DNA of 64,000 nt from Bradyrhizobium prioriisuperbiae (GCF_032397745.1 NZ_CP135921.1:8296501-8360500); one strand, 5' to 3'. Shown: positions 17,372-25,758, counted from the stretch's first letter. Numbers and translations are program-made. The notes: a model not told the origin generated them from the letters alone.

Positions 17372-17392
17372 AAAGTCGATATGTTCGACTTT
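17372..17392 (+). terminator. hairpin followed by short T-run
   Basis: AAAGTCGA / TCGACTTT eight-base stem with loop TATGT, continuing into TTTT. Best intrinsic terminator candidate of this spacer, just before the promoter at 17398. Confidence 0.5.
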
Positions 17393-17397
17393 TGCCC

Positions 17398-17426
17398 TTG
17401 ACGCCACTATATCAATGTCCTATATT
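17398..17426 (+). promoter_or_regulatory. sigma70-type promoter
   Basis: TTGACG (17398-17403), 17-base spacer, TATATT (17421-17426). Excellent match and spacing. It points into the gene at 17476 and the small-gene series behind it. The -10 is covered by the palindrome 17416-17433. Confidence 0.7.
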
Positions 17427-17433
17427 TAGGACA
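17416..17433. promoter_or_regulatory. operator-like palindrome over the -10 box
   Basis: TGTCCTA-TATT-TAGGACA, seven-base perfect arms, overlapping the -10 of the promoter above. Position is ideal for a repressor. The HTH protein encoded at 18471 is one candidate ligand, untested. Confidence 0.6.
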
Positions 17434-17475
17434 CGGATGGGGATGGCCCCGCCGCACTGGGTAGGAGACCCGACG

Positions 17476-17826
17476 ATGACAACCATAGCCGACTTCCACG
17501 CCGCCCTCGCCGCCGCAGGCATCTCGTCACAGCAGCCACGCATCGAAACTGACGGCGACTACAAGTACGAATGCTTCGACGATGCCGAGGGGGCAGAGAT
17601 CGCGTTCATTTCTTGGCACGCTGGTGAGCCGACCTACGTCGTGCGTGACCGCGCGCCTCAGGCAATCACGGCTCGCGATGTCCGAGAGCACTACACCGCC
17701 CAGGGCTACGAGGTTCGGATTGGCGACGATGGGCACATCGAGTTTCGTCTCGATGGCGGCGAATGGCGCGAAGGCCGCTATCTCTCGGAGTACCGCATGG
17801 TCGACGGCCAGGTGGTGTTGGTATAG
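17476..17826 (+). CDS. phage protein (116 aa), unknown
   Basis: 116-aa acidic protein, first gene behind the promoter/operator at 17398-17433. ATG 17476 is preceded by TAGGAG at good spacing, so the longer open frame from 17392, which would run through the promoter, is rejected. Mixed alpha/beta; no family recognised. Confidence 0.62.
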   Translation: MTTIADFHAALAAAGISSQQPRIETDGDYKYECFDDAEGAEIAFISWHAGEPTYVVRDRAPQAITARDVREHYTAQGYEVRIGDDGHIEFRLDGGEWREGRYLSEYRMVDGQVVLV

Positions 17827-17828
17827 CG

Positions 17829-18194
17829 ATGACGGCCTTCCGGAAATTCACCGCCACAATCGAAAGGCTGGCCGCCGAGAACGGCGGCTGGCCCTGCTCG
17901 GTCAGCCTCACCCTCTACCGCAGTGCAGATAGGTTTCATCGCTCGTTTCCCGGCGATGACTACCAAGATCACATTCGCCAGCGAGAGATGGTCGTCGCCT
18001 GGTGCACAGAGCGAAAAATTGAAGTGATCGACGTCAGACCGGCAGATCTCGATAGGCCAGAAGATCGCGCCATTGCTGCGGCGCGGCCTCCCTATAGGAT
18101 CGGGCTCGAACTCTGGAGCGACCCTGGTGGTGGCGAGATGGGGGTGGGCTGGACCGTGGTCAGCTTGGCAAAAATCGAATCCGGCAAACTGTGA
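17829..18194 (+). CDS. phage protein (121 aa), unknown
   Basis: 121 aa from ATG 17829, two bases after the previous stop. Sequence starts MTAFRKFTATIERLAAENGG; no clear domain. Same operon as its neighbours. Confidence 0.58.
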   Translation: MTAFRKFTATIERLAAENGGWPCSVSLTLYRSADRFHRSFPGDDYQDHIRQREMVVAWCTERKIEVIDVRPADLDRPEDRAIAAARPPYRIGLELWSDPGGGEMGVGWTVVSLAKIESGKL

Positions 18195-18206
18195 GCGAGG
18201 TCCAGC

Positions 18207-18467
18207 ATGTCCGTCATCAAGTCAGCCAGGTTCGTGCAACCGCACTCACGGCACTCCGTCGTGATCGAAATGCAAGTCGATCACGAGGGCGCCGCGGCCG
18301 AATACGTATCCTGCCGCGCCAACACCCAAACATATGCGCTGCGTGAATTCGCCGGCGTTAAGGATGGTCCGCTCGGAGACGACTTAATCAATTATCTCAA
18401 TGCCGCCGTGCGAGGATCCGGCCGGCTGCGCAGCGCGATCGATTCTGCCAGATCAATGGGCTTTTAG
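18207..18467 (+). CDS. phage protein (86 aa), unknown
   Basis: 86-aa protein, likely alpha/beta (HSVVIEMQVDHEGAAAEYVS), GAGG-type ribosome site ahead of 18207. The HTH gene follows after three bases. Function unknown. Confidence 0.58.
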   Translation: MSVIKSARFVQPHSRHSVVIEMQVDHEGAAAEYVSCRANTQTYALREFAGVKDGPLGDDLINYLNAAVRGSGRLRSAIDSARSMGF

Positions 18468-18470
18468 GCG

Positions 18471-18779
18471 ATGAGCAGCAAGCTCCTCAGCAACGTCGGC
18501 GAGGCTCTCTACGGGCCTCGCTGGCAGACCGAACTTTCGCGCCGGATCAGCGTATCTGATCGCACTGTGCGGCGCTGGGCATCAGGCGCGGACGACGTGC
18601 CCTCTGGCGTCTATTACGAGCTTCTTGGCGCTCTGACAGAGCGCGCGGTGGAACTCGACGACGTGATCGCCGAGGTCAGCGCCATGCTTAAGCTGCCCGC
18701 AGGCGGCGAACAGGCACGCAGCATCCCCGTCCCCCAAATCGAGATGAGGCCACGGCGGGATAAGGAGAGTGGAAAGTGA
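18471..18779 (+). CDS. HTH DNA-binding protein (probable phage regulator)
   Basis: 102 aa. A helix-turn-helix is visible about residues 17-45: WQTELSRRISVSDRTVRRWA then SGADDVPSGVYYELL, the pattern of small phage Cro-like or transposase-like HTH regulators. C-terminal tail is basic. Its stop overlaps the next start (GTGA at 18776). It may bind the palindrome at 17416; that is inference. Confidence 0.68.
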   Translation: MSSKLLSNVGEALYGPRWQTELSRRISVSDRTVRRWASGADDVPSGVYYELLGALTERAVELDDVIAEVSAMLKLPAGGEQARSIPVPQIEMRPRRDKESGK

Positions 18780-18982
18780 CGGTTGCTACTCGCAGTGCGC
18801 TCTCACGGCAGATAAGGAAGCATAGAATGATAATTCTGGAGATTCTTTGTGCCGTGATCTACATAGCAAATTTTATCACAGCTTTAATATGCGGCTGGAA
18901 TGGAAATATTATTTTCAGTCTTCTGTTTACACTGAATTTAGCGCTGCTGGGGGCAATTCTCGAATTGAAGATTTTCAGATGA
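18776..18982 (+). CDS. small two-TM membrane protein (68 aa)
   Basis: GTG start overlapping the HTH gene stop by four bases. Two hydrophobic helices (ILEILCAVIYIANFITALIC and IIFSLLFTLNLALLGAILEL) after a basic N-terminus. A/T-rich compared with neighbours, hinting at separate acquisition. Could be a superinfection-exclusion or holin-like protein; nothing decides this. Confidence 0.6.
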   Translation: MTVATRSALSRQIRKHRMIILEILCAVIYIANFITALICGWNGNIIFSLLFTLNLALLGAILELKIFR

Positions 18983-19027
18983 CGCGCGGTGTTTGTTGTG
19001 TGGGCATTAGGTTGATGGAGTAGCCAC

Positions 19028-19237
19028 ATGGACCGGGAAAAGCGTTGTAATCGCTGCGGGCGAAGTGAAACGGTTATTGAGGTCCAAGACCGTAGTCATG
19101 ACCGAACAATCTTCGTTTGCATGAATTGCGATTGGTGGGGGACGGAACCTAACCATATGACCCAGCCGCTCCCAGAAAAAGCGCGCATCGAAATAGTATG
19201 GCCGGACACCACGAACGTTACGCCGTTAAGGAAATAG
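19028..19237 (+). CDS. zinc-ribbon-like small protein (69 aa)
   Basis: Two CxxC knuckles (CNRCG at residues 7-11 and CMNCDWWG about 31-38) form a likely zinc ribbon. Such small proteins occur widely in phages as possible transcription or DNA-binding accessories. ATG 19028 lies after GATGGAGTAG. Confidence 0.62.
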   Translation: MDREKRCNRCGRSETVIEVQDRSHDRTIFVCMNCDWWGTEPNHMTQPLPEKARIEIVWPDTTNVTPLRK

Positions 19238-19243
19238 CCGGTT

Positions 19244-19438
19244 ATGGCCGATGTGAAGCTGATCCGCCATGCTGAGAGCTACGAAGTCCGCCTAGCGGAC
19301 GGCACCAGCAAGTATTGGTACTACGACGATGACGATCCGATCAGGCGCGTGCTGATGGGTCGCATGACGGGCAAGGAGGCTGAGGAAGCGGCTAAGGCGT
19401 TTGCGCGATTGGCGCGAGACGGGAAGACGGATGGCTAA
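19244..19438 (+). CDS. small phage protein (64 aa), unknown
   Basis: 64-aa acidic protein (WYYDDDDP) with a helical C-terminus. Overlaps the next gene by eight bases. No family recognised. Confidence 0.55.
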   Translation: MADVKLIRHAESYEVRLADGTSKYWYYDDDDPIRRVLMGRMTGKEAEEAAKAFARLARDGKTDG

Positions 19439-19757
19439 AACCGGATGGAGCCAGAAATTCTTCATGGAAGAAACCTTCACCACTCCTAAAGGCCGGAAAC
19501 TCGCCACTCTCGCGGACGCACGAGACTACATTCTCAGCCTGCCAAAATCAGAACAGTCCAAGCCTCATTGGCAGCACGCAGCAGAGAACTTAATCCAGCA
19601 AGCAGAGCTTGGACCAGCGTTCGCTCTGTTTACGAATATCGGGATGAGCCAGGCTCTGCAGTTCGGCGAGTCACCGGAGCCGAAGCGGGAGAAGAAACGA
19701 TTGAGGATCGGGAAGCGATTGCCGCCGAAACTGCCGACACGAAGGAAAATACGCTGA
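19431..19757 (+). CDS. phage protein (108 aa), unknown
   Basis: 108 aa starting at ATG 19431 inside the end of the previous gene; strongly basic C-terminus (KREKKRLRIGKRLPPK). Stop shares TGATG with the next start at 19757. Possible nucleic-acid binder by charge alone. Confidence 0.55.
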   Translation: MAKTGWSQKFFMEETFTTPKGRKLATLADARDYILSLPKSEQSKPHWQHAAENLIQQAELGPAFALFTNIGMSQALQFGESPEPKREKKRLRIGKRLPPKLPTRRKIR

Positions 19758-20101
19758 TGCGTGAAGCTGGATTCTATTGGGCAAAACGAAAAGACGACGG
19801 AGTGCTGACCGTAATCGAACTCGTCACACGCCAGGGCTCGCCATATTGGCAACTGATGGGAACTCTGAGTATTCCCGATGAGGCAGAGATCGACGAGTGG
19901 CTTGACGTCATGGACAGAATAGCCGCGCCGCCGTCTCGCGTCGACGCCATCATCAAGTGCTTAGCCGAGATGGATGAGCCGCTATGTGACAGCTTATTTG
20001 GGGACAGTATTTGCGGGCTTTGTTCGGCCGTTAGGCCCTACGACGAGCATGACGCGGACTGTCCGTGGGCGAATGCCCAAAAGCTTTCCCCGGCCAAATA
20101 A
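19757..20101 (+). CDS. phage protein (114 aa) with C-terminal Cys motif
   Basis: 114 aa from ATG 19757 (TGATG coupling with the preceding stop). N-terminal beta-hairpin style region (FYWAKRKDDGVLTVIELVTR), C-terminal CGLC...HDADCPW cluster that could bind metal. Last gene of the plus-strand left arm, convergent with the late region. The longer frame from 19568 merely overlaps the real upstream gene. Confidence 0.58.
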   Translation: MREAGFYWAKRKDDGVLTVIELVTRQGSPYWQLMGTLSIPDEAEIDEWLDVMDRIAAPPSRVDAIIKCLAEMDEPLCDSLFGDSICGLCSAVRPYDEHDADCPWANAQKLSPAK

Positions 20102-20184
20102 AAAGGCCGCCAGCTCAAGGCGTTGAATAGAGCCGGAAGAATCCGACCCACCCCGAAGGGTCTGCGATGGCGACGAGCGCCAGA

Positions 20185-20576
20185 TTAGCTGAGAGTCCCC
20201 TGCACGAAGCACAGAACCGCGCCGCCGGCAGTCAGGAATATGACGCTATGACCTGTGGGGTTGCCAGAGTCATATTTAAGTTTGCGATCCGGAATTTCGA
20301 ACTCGCTGCCAACCGGGAACGTGAGGTCGACCTAACGGAGCATCCGGCCTGTCATCTGTAATTCGTGCGTAGGTCTTGCCGTTGCGGACGAAAATCTCAT
20401 CAGCCCAATATCCATCAGCTTCACCGCAGCATGGAATGGCTGGATTGTCGGGCTGCATCAACGAACGATACCATTCACGGATCTTCGGATCTGACGCCTC
20501 CCATTGCCCGACGTCGCGAGGCGTCTGCGATAGACGCCGCGCAAAGCAGCGCCAGGGCCACAATAAATCGGATCAT
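20185..20576 (-). pseudogene. frameshifted secreted small protein gene
   Basis: Three frames join to give one sensible exported protein: a signal peptide MIRFIVALALLCAASIADAS from ATG 20576, a middle part GQWEASDPKIREWYRSLMQP...CCGEADGYWADE, and a C-terminal part VPVGSEFEIPDRKLKYDSGN ending at 20185. Each junction needs one base skipped (near 20515-20525, and at CCC in GTTCCCGG near 20303). A length-based caller would report only the middle piece, 20276-20563. Intact relatives are small exported proteins frequent in rhizobial prophages next to lysis genes. Either a decayed gene or two sequencing insertions. Confidence 0.68.
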
Positions 20577-20578
20577 GA

Positions 20579-20872
20579 TTATTTACCTACAAGGGTCTTG
20601 AAGCCTAGCCAGCAGGCCCCGACAATCCCGGAGACGATCGCAGTCACGACCACCTTGATCGTCAGGCTTTGCGTTTGTTCGACACTCTTTCGCCACTTAC
20701 GCAGATGCACGAAGTCGGCCCGCAATTCGACGCGATCCTCTTCCTCGATTCCGAACGAGGTCAGCATCGTAACTATCGTCCTGAGAACAATGTCGTCGAT
20801 GTCGTCCTTGTGTAGCCGCTTCTGTTCGGCCAGCACGGCTGCAACGATTTCTGTTACCTCTTGTTCGGTCAT
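20579..20872 (-). CDS. phage membrane protein of the lysis region (97 aa)
   Basis: 97 aa: charged helical N-terminal 70 residues (TEIVAAVLAEQKRLHKDDID, VELRADFVHLRKWRKSVEQT) and one C-terminal TM (VVVTAIVSGIVGACWLGF). Its shape recalls tail-anchored phage lysis accessories. ATG 20872. Ends two bases before the frameshifted gene. Confidence 0.6.
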   Translation of the reverse strand: MTEQEVTEIVAAVLAEQKRLHKDDIDDIVLRTIVTMLTSFGIEEEDRVELRADFVHLRKWRKSVEQTQSLTIKVVVTAIVSGIVGACWLGFKTLVGK

Positions 20873-20993
20873 TTCCCATTCCCATTAACCGAGTTGAAAT
20901 TGCTGGTGCTCTCAAATCGGTTCCAGCCATTGTGAAGTTCACGCTTCTCAGTGGTCAGGGTCGTCGCTGCTCGCCAACGCAACGGCGGCCCGC

Positions 20994-21347
20994 CTAACGC
21001 TTTATGATGTTTGCGATGCCGGAGAAGAACATCCCGGAGACAACAATCATTGCGATCTCCGCAGTGCCCCCAGTCAGAGGGTCGGTCCTCCAGCTATAAC
21101 CCAGGGCAGGCCCTATCACTTTGTCGCAAGCCGTCGCCTTGAAAAACCAGATCGCCACCCCGTAACAGCAGATCGATGGTGGCGAGAGTGGATGACCAAT
21201 CCATGCCGTCATTGCCTGCGCTTGCGCGGCAGCTATCCCGGTTGCCGACTGGATCGCAGTGATAGAAACGTCTTTCGATTTATTGTAGGCGGTGATGATC
21301 CCACCCGCGAGCGTCGTGAGACCATTAAAGATAAGGCCCAACATCAC
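20994..21347 (-). CDS. holin-like membrane protein (117 aa)
   Basis: 117 aa with three hydrophobic stretches (LIFNGLTTLAGGIITAY, PSICCYGVAIWFFKATA, IAMIVVSGMFFSGIANI) and a basic C-terminus. Position between the endolysin-like gene and other small membrane genes suggests holin. Overlaps the neighbouring 120-aa gene by four bases. Assignment to holin is positional. Confidence 0.6.
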   Translation of the reverse strand: MMLGLIFNGLTTLAGGIITAYNKSKDVSITAIQSATGIAAAQAQAMTAWIGHPLSPPSICCYGVAIWFFKATACDKVIGPALGYSWRTDPLTGGTAEIAMIVVSGMFFSGIANIIKR

Positions 21348-21706
21348 TCTGCATCCCTTGCAATTCCGCGAAACCGCGCGGCCAGAGTAACGACCGAGAT
21401 GAACATCAGCACGTAGCCCAGAATCTTCGGGTTCGCGCCCAGGGTCTCGGTGATCTGTGCGCGGAGATCCGGGTCACCCAAGGCGCTGGCAATCGGGTCG
21501 ATCCATTGCAGCAGTTGGCCGATGCCCTGAAGTGCGAGCCCCCAAACCACGGTGACCGATCGGCCGCACAATGCCCAGACCTTGGCCCAGAAGCCGTCAG
21601 CTTCGTCATAGAAGGACTTGAGTGCCGGGATGGCGTGAAGCATCGGACGAACAAAGAGCGCATAGGCGACCACGAGTCCCGGCAGGATGAGAATGGCCCA
21701 GATCAT
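21344..21706 (-). CDS. phage membrane protein (120 aa), lysis module
   Basis: Two or three hydrophobic segments (ILILPGLVVAYALFV, VTVVWGLALQGIGQLL, ILGYVLMFISVVTLAA). Overlaps genes on both sides by four bases, so it is coupled to the endolysin-like gene. May be the holin or antiholin partner. Confidence 0.6.
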   Translation of the reverse strand: MIWAILILPGLVVAYALFVRPMLHAIPALKSFYDEADGFWAKVWALCGRSVTVVWGLALQGIGQLLQWIDPIASALGDPDLRAQITETLGANPKILGYVLMFISVVTLAARFRGIARDAE

Positions 21707-22413
21707 GGAGACACCTCGGTCTTAACTGCTGGCGGCGTAACGTCGCCTATGACTGGAGTATTGACGGATGGCGCCACGGCGTCCGGATGCGGCAAGTCCT
21801 GCTCGGGTTTCCTCGGCCAGAATTTCCAGGCCAGGAAGACCGCCACCGCTATACCGACTCCGATCAGGACCGCGGTGCCCATCCCCATCCCGGCCTGCGT
21901 GGCCGCAGCCGTCGTGGCCGCGGTGCTGGTGGTAACCGACACAACCGCCTTCTTGACGGTGTTCGCGGTCGGGACGCCGGATAGAACGCGCTTCTGGGCT
22001 GCGAGCCAGTCAGCATCCGGCGCCGGATATACCTTTCCCGCCTCGTGCCAAGCCTGCGCCTTGAGAAAGGAAATCCCCATTGCGCTCTTCCAGAACGCGT
22101 CGTTCATGACCGTATTTTCGGTCAGGCCTGGGACACGCGCCTTGCAGAACGCGATGTACGACGGGACATTGTTGTGCCCAGACCAGGTCGCGATCGCATC
22201 GGCAAAACGCTTGTTCCGGTAGTTCTTGGAGGTCCGCCAGAGATCGAGCTGGGCGCAGATCCCGGCCACGAAGGTCGGAAAAACCGCGATGTTGTTGCCC
22301 TGCCCCTTGCCATCGTTGAGGGTCACGGCCTTCTTGGCTGCTCCCCACTTGATGGCAAGGGCATTCCCCCACATGGCGCCGGGGTTGCGATAGCGGATCG
22401 ATGCTGGTTCCAT
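21703..22413 (-). CDS. endolysin-like muramidase with C-terminal membrane segment
   Basis: 236 aa. N-terminal 150 residues follow the plan of phage virion-associated muramidases: YRNPGAMWGNALAIKWGA, NNIAVFPTFVAGICAQLDLW, then FADAIATWSGHN. C-terminal half has a TM (AVLIGVGIAVAVFLAWKFW) and a Pro-rich tail, unusual for a free endolysin and suggesting membrane tethering. First gene of the lysis module. Catalytic residues cannot be named with certainty. Confidence 0.65.
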   Translation of the reverse strand: MEPASIRYRNPGAMWGNALAIKWGAAKKAVTLNDGKGQGNNIAVFPTFVAGICAQLDLWRTSKNYRNKRFADAIATWSGHNNVPSYIAFCKARVPGLTENTVMNDAFWKSAMGISFLKAQAWHEAGKVYPAPDADWLAAQKRVLSGVPTANTVKKAVVSVTTSTAATTAAATQAGMGMGTAVLIGVGIAVAVFLAWKFWPRKPEQDLPHPDAVAPSVNTPVIGDVTPPAVKTEVSP

Positions 22414-22532
22414 AGGTTCTCCTTGCCGGAAGATGGCTGTTAGTTGTTGGCTTTAATGATGTTTTGGATTTGCCAATTAGGTGCCACCGAGGCGGCCTAG
22501 AAGCCGCTGAGGTTGTATGCTAGATCGGTCGA

Positions 22533-23909
22533 ATGAAAATGACCGCAGGCAAGATCCACGCATCTCAAATCGACGACTATGTAGCCGAGTGCGACGCTAG
22601 ATTTGGCGGTATCCAGACCCCCGAATGGCTCGCCTTTGTCAGTGACTTCGAACTGGTCTGCGACACTAAGGTAGACCTGACCCTCGACCCTTTCTCGGAT
22701 GACTATTTCCAGCAGCAGCTGGCGCTGCATGGCGAATTAACCGGCAGAGACTTCAACCAAGAGCTCAACGAGCTCGTGCCAATCAACATCAGTGCTAATG
22801 CGGCGGGCCAGAACCCCTACAACTCCACGAATATCGCATTGATCAGCCATCATGCCGCCACGCTCGCCATCGCATTGCGGCTTGCTGCGCCGCCAAGCGG
22901 CGCGAAGATTCTCGATCTCGGCGTCGGAACAGGAATGTCATCAGAACTTATGGCCTATTGCGGTGCTACCGTCACCGCTGTCGACATCAGCCCGAGCTTT
23001 ATCGATTTGATCCGAACGCGTGCCGATAAAAGCGGACTTCCCATCACCGCCAAGTTGTCCAGTTTCGATGCGTATGACGATGTTCCAGAGACATACGATA
23101 TGGCGATGTTCTTTGCGTCGCTCCATCACGGAACGCGGCCCTGGGACATCCTGCGGAAGATCGCGCGTCTAGTAAAACCCGGCGGCAAGATTGTGCTAGC
23201 GGCCGAACCGATTCAGAAACTATGGTGGCCATACTGGGGTCTGCGGCTTGATGCCGAGTCTGTCTATGTCGCGCGCAAATACGGATGGTTCGAAAGTGGA
23301 TGGAGCGAACTGTTCCTGCGCAAGATGTTTCACGATATCGGGTTCAAGCTTGACGTGTCCTATATCGATCCGAATTTGATCGAGGGCGCGGCCATCGCGG
23401 TCGGATATAAATCGAACGATATTCCGCCGGTCTTTTCGATCGATCTCCCCGTGATACCGAGGAGATCAAAACTGCAATTCGGTGCGTCCGCCAAAGGTCT
23501 ACAGTATCTCACTCACGGCTGGTCGGCGGCTTCCGACATATGGGGGACATGGTCGAGCGGATCGAATTCTGGATTTCTGCTCGCGCTGCCTCCTGGTGAC
23601 GCGTGGACTTTTAACGTTGAAGTCCATCCGATGGTCGGTCCAGACCACCCGAAGCAAGATGTCGAGATCGTGGCAAACGGCGTGCCGATAAAATCGGTCT
23701 CCATTGCCGGCAATAATCGCTCCTTCACGATGCAGGAAACGTCGATCTTCCAATTCGATTTCACCCGGCAGCAGATATCGCTGCGGCACAGCTGCCGCAC
23801 GGTAGAGATGATCTTTCGCTACCCTGATGCTACCAAAGCTCAAAACATCGGACGCGGTTCAGATCCCCGATTGCTCGCTATCGGATTAGTGTCCCTGGAA
23901 ATAGTCTAA
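22533..23909 (+). CDS. SAM methyltransferase moron with C-terminal beta domain
   Basis: 458 aa on the plus strand inside a minus-strand region. Class I methyltransferase core: motif I LDLGVGTGM at residues 127-135, acidic residue in AVDIS, then MFFASLHHG and VKPGGKIVLAAE. From about residue 325 a second domain (GWSAASDIWGTWSSG) resembles beta-sandwich modules attached to glycan-modifying enzymes. Its stop overlaps that of the tail fibre gene. Probably a lysogenic-conversion gene acting on a surface sugar; substrate is inference. Confidence 0.8.
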   Translation: MKMTAGKIHASQIDDYVAECDARFGGIQTPEWLAFVSDFELVCDTKVDLTLDPFSDDYFQQQLALHGELTGRDFNQELNELVPINISANAAGQNPYNSTNIALISHHAATLAIALRLAAPPSGAKILDLGVGTGMSSELMAYCGATVTAVDISPSFIDLIRTRADKSGLPITAKLSSFDAYDDVPETYDMAMFFASLHHGTRPWDILRKIARLVKPGGKIVLAAEPIQKLWWPYWGLRLDAESVYVARKYGWFESGWSELFLRKMFHDIGFKLDVSYIDPNLIEGAAIAVGYKSNDIPPVFSIDLPVIPRRSKLQFGASAKGLQYLTHGWSAASDIWGTWSSGSNSGFLLALPPGDAWTFNVEVHPMVGPDHPKQDVEIVANGVPIKSVSIAGNNRSFTMQETSIFQFDFTRQQISLRHSCRTVEMIFRYPDATKAQNIGRGSDPRLLAIGLVSLEIV

Positions 23910-25657
23910 CGCTTCTCCAACGCTTCGATTCGCTTGAGCGCCGTCGCCAGCCGCATTTCCAATTCGACCACGCCTACATGCAGCAGCGGAGAGACCTGAT
24001 CAGGACGCAGCGCTAGGCGGCTCTCGGGATCTGTCGGATCATTCTTTACCAGCAGGCCGATATCGAGCCCGTGCTTAGCAAGGACGTCGCGCCAGACCTG
24101 CGCCCCCCATCCTGCATGCCGACGACGGCCCTCGCGTTCAACAGGGAGCAGTTTTTTGATGGTGACAGTACCCATTCGGGGTTTTTTATAGGTGACGCTG
24201 ACGATCTCCTCCGGTTGCAAAACCTTGATGACCGCGCCAGACAGATCATGCAGTACGCGAGCGGGGATTGTCTCGGTGATTTGCTGCCCGTACTGATCGG
24301 TCACCGGAACCACGTCATACAAAGGACGCTGAACGATCCGCGTCTTTTCCACGCGACCGCATGAGCCGTCCGGGCGCTCCTCGATATCGAAATACGTCTC
24401 GGTCACATTTTCGCTGAGGTGCCGTTCTTCATCAACCTCATGCTCGACCATTTCATTGCCGCCGATCTTCCAGCGGAAGGAAATGACACCATCCGGATCG
24501 GCCGCAACATCCTTCAAAATTGCGAGCGCAATTTCACCAGTTATCGGCGCGCGGTCGTCCTTATCTTTCAAGTCAGACGTCTGAATGGTGCCGTTCGCGG
24601 CGTAAATTGCGGACCAGCGATTTGAGACATTACCCATCACAAACGAGTTGTCGACAGACGGGAGAATTGCTTGATTGGCGTTGATGTAGCCAATGCCAGC
24701 CCCACCCAAATTGAGCAGATTCGCGTTATCCAGCCAGATCATGCTGCGCAGCGTGCCGCCCGTATCTTTCGACTGAATGACGTGGCTATTGCCTAGGGCA
24801 ATGCCAACGCTCGATATGAAGGATGCTCCGGTAAAATCGATACCGGCTGAGTGGAGATTGGTCGCGCGCAGGACATGAATCGCATTGCTCTGATCGAGGA
24901 AACCGGCTTCCTTGTGTTCACCTACGGCGGCAAAGCCGAAATTCCACGCCTGATAAGACTGCGTCGCAGTGGACTGAAATCCGACCGTCCCGCGCTTTGA
25001 ACTGCCCGTGCTCACCAAGCAGCCGATAACCTGACCCGTATCGCCGATCGTGTCCGCATCTGCGCCATTGTTATTTACGTCGGATTCAAAGCCGACAATC
25101 GTCTTGCCGCCTGTGCCTCCGACACCCGATGCATTGGTGTTTCCGCCGTACAGGTCGCCGTGACCAAGGGTGCCGTAGACGCCCCCATAAATTCCAACCG
25201 TGAAAACGTTGTGTGGATCCGAACCACCCTTGTTAGTGCGAACCAGGAATTGGCCGCCGATCGTCGGGAGAGTTGTGCTTGACGCATCACCGGTCAGATC
25301 GAGCCAGAACTTGGCCGGCAATCCACCGCCGCCGAAAGTGCCGCTGATAGGCGCTGCCCCGCTCATCGAAATGCCGTTAAGAAAGTACGGAACAATCTTG
25401 AACCGCCTACCATCAGCCGAAACGATGCAGTTCACGCCGTCGTCGGGAGTCGATGTGTCGGCGGTATCCTGAAGATAGACATAGCCCGACGTATTCAAGG
25501 AGATCATCAGTTGACCGGCAAGATTGGTATTTCGGATCTCCGTCACACTGGCCATGACCTGCGGCACGCGCGCCTTTGCCCACGCCACGAAATCCGGCTT
25601 GACGACATCCGTCGCCGTCACGATGCCGGTTATTAGTTCAACTGGATTTGCGGTCAT
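23906..25657 (-). CDS. tail fibre 2 with S74 self-cleaving chaperone domain
   Basis: 583 aa receptor-binding fibre. Collagen-free beta-rich shaft, then an intramolecular chaperone of peptidase S74 type: NRWSAIYAANGTIQTSDLKD with the catalytic Ser361-Asp362 dyad, and a C-terminal coiled coil (VVELEMRLATALKRIEALEK). The chaperone trimerises the fibre and is cut off. N-terminal region shares DTxTxDDGVxCxVSxDGxRxK with the upstream fibre, so the two are paralogues. Starts at ATG 25657 overlapping the stop of a 33-aa ORF. Confidence 0.87.
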   Translation of the reverse strand: MTANPVELITGIVTATDVVKPDFVAWAKARVPQVMASVTEIRNTNLAGQLMISLNTSGYVYLQDTADTSTPDDGVNCIVSADGRRFKIVPYFLNGISMSGAAPISGTFGGGGLPAKFWLDLTGDASSTTLPTIGGQFLVRTNKGGSDPHNVFTVGIYGGVYGTLGHGDLYGGNTNASGVGGTGGKTIVGFESDVNNNGADADTIGDTGQVIGCLVSTGSSKRGTVGFQSTATQSYQAWNFGFAAVGEHKEAGFLDQSNAIHVLRATNLHSAGIDFTGASFISSVGIALGNSHVIQSKDTGGTLRSMIWLDNANLLNLGGAGIGYINANQAILPSVDNSFVMGNVSNRWSAIYAANGTIQTSDLKDKDDRAPITGEIALAILKDVAADPDGVISFRWKIGGNEMVEHEVDEERHLSENVTETYFDIEERPDGSCGRVEKTRIVQRPLYDVVPVTDQYGQQITETIPARVLHDLSGAVIKVLQPEEIVSVTYKKPRMGTVTIKKLLPVEREGRRRHAGWGAQVWRDVLAKHGLDIGLLVKNDPTDPESRLALRPDQVSPLLHVGVVELEMRLATALKRIEALEKR

Positions 25658-25758
25658 CAGACGGATTCCTCAAGCATGATCTGCCGGCGCGCGAGAACGC
25701 TGGCAATTGGATAAACCGGGAAATGCCATCCGCGCGTGAGAACGGAATCAATCATCAT
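25657..25758 (-). CDS. 33-aa remnant of a DUF2793-type gene
   Basis: 33 codons, coupled on both sides (ATGA overlap with fibre 1 at 25758, TGATG with fibre 2 at 25657). Its short sequence matches three separated pieces of the 356-aa DUF2793 gene upstream: IDSVLTR (FDSVLTR there), GWHFPVYPIA (GWHFAIYPIG), and LARRQIMLEESV (LSRRQFMIEESA). It therefore looks like an internally deleted copy kept in frame. May now serve only to carry translation to fibre 2. Confidence 0.72.
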   Translation of the reverse strand: MMIDSVLTRGWHFPVYPIASVLARRQIMLEESV

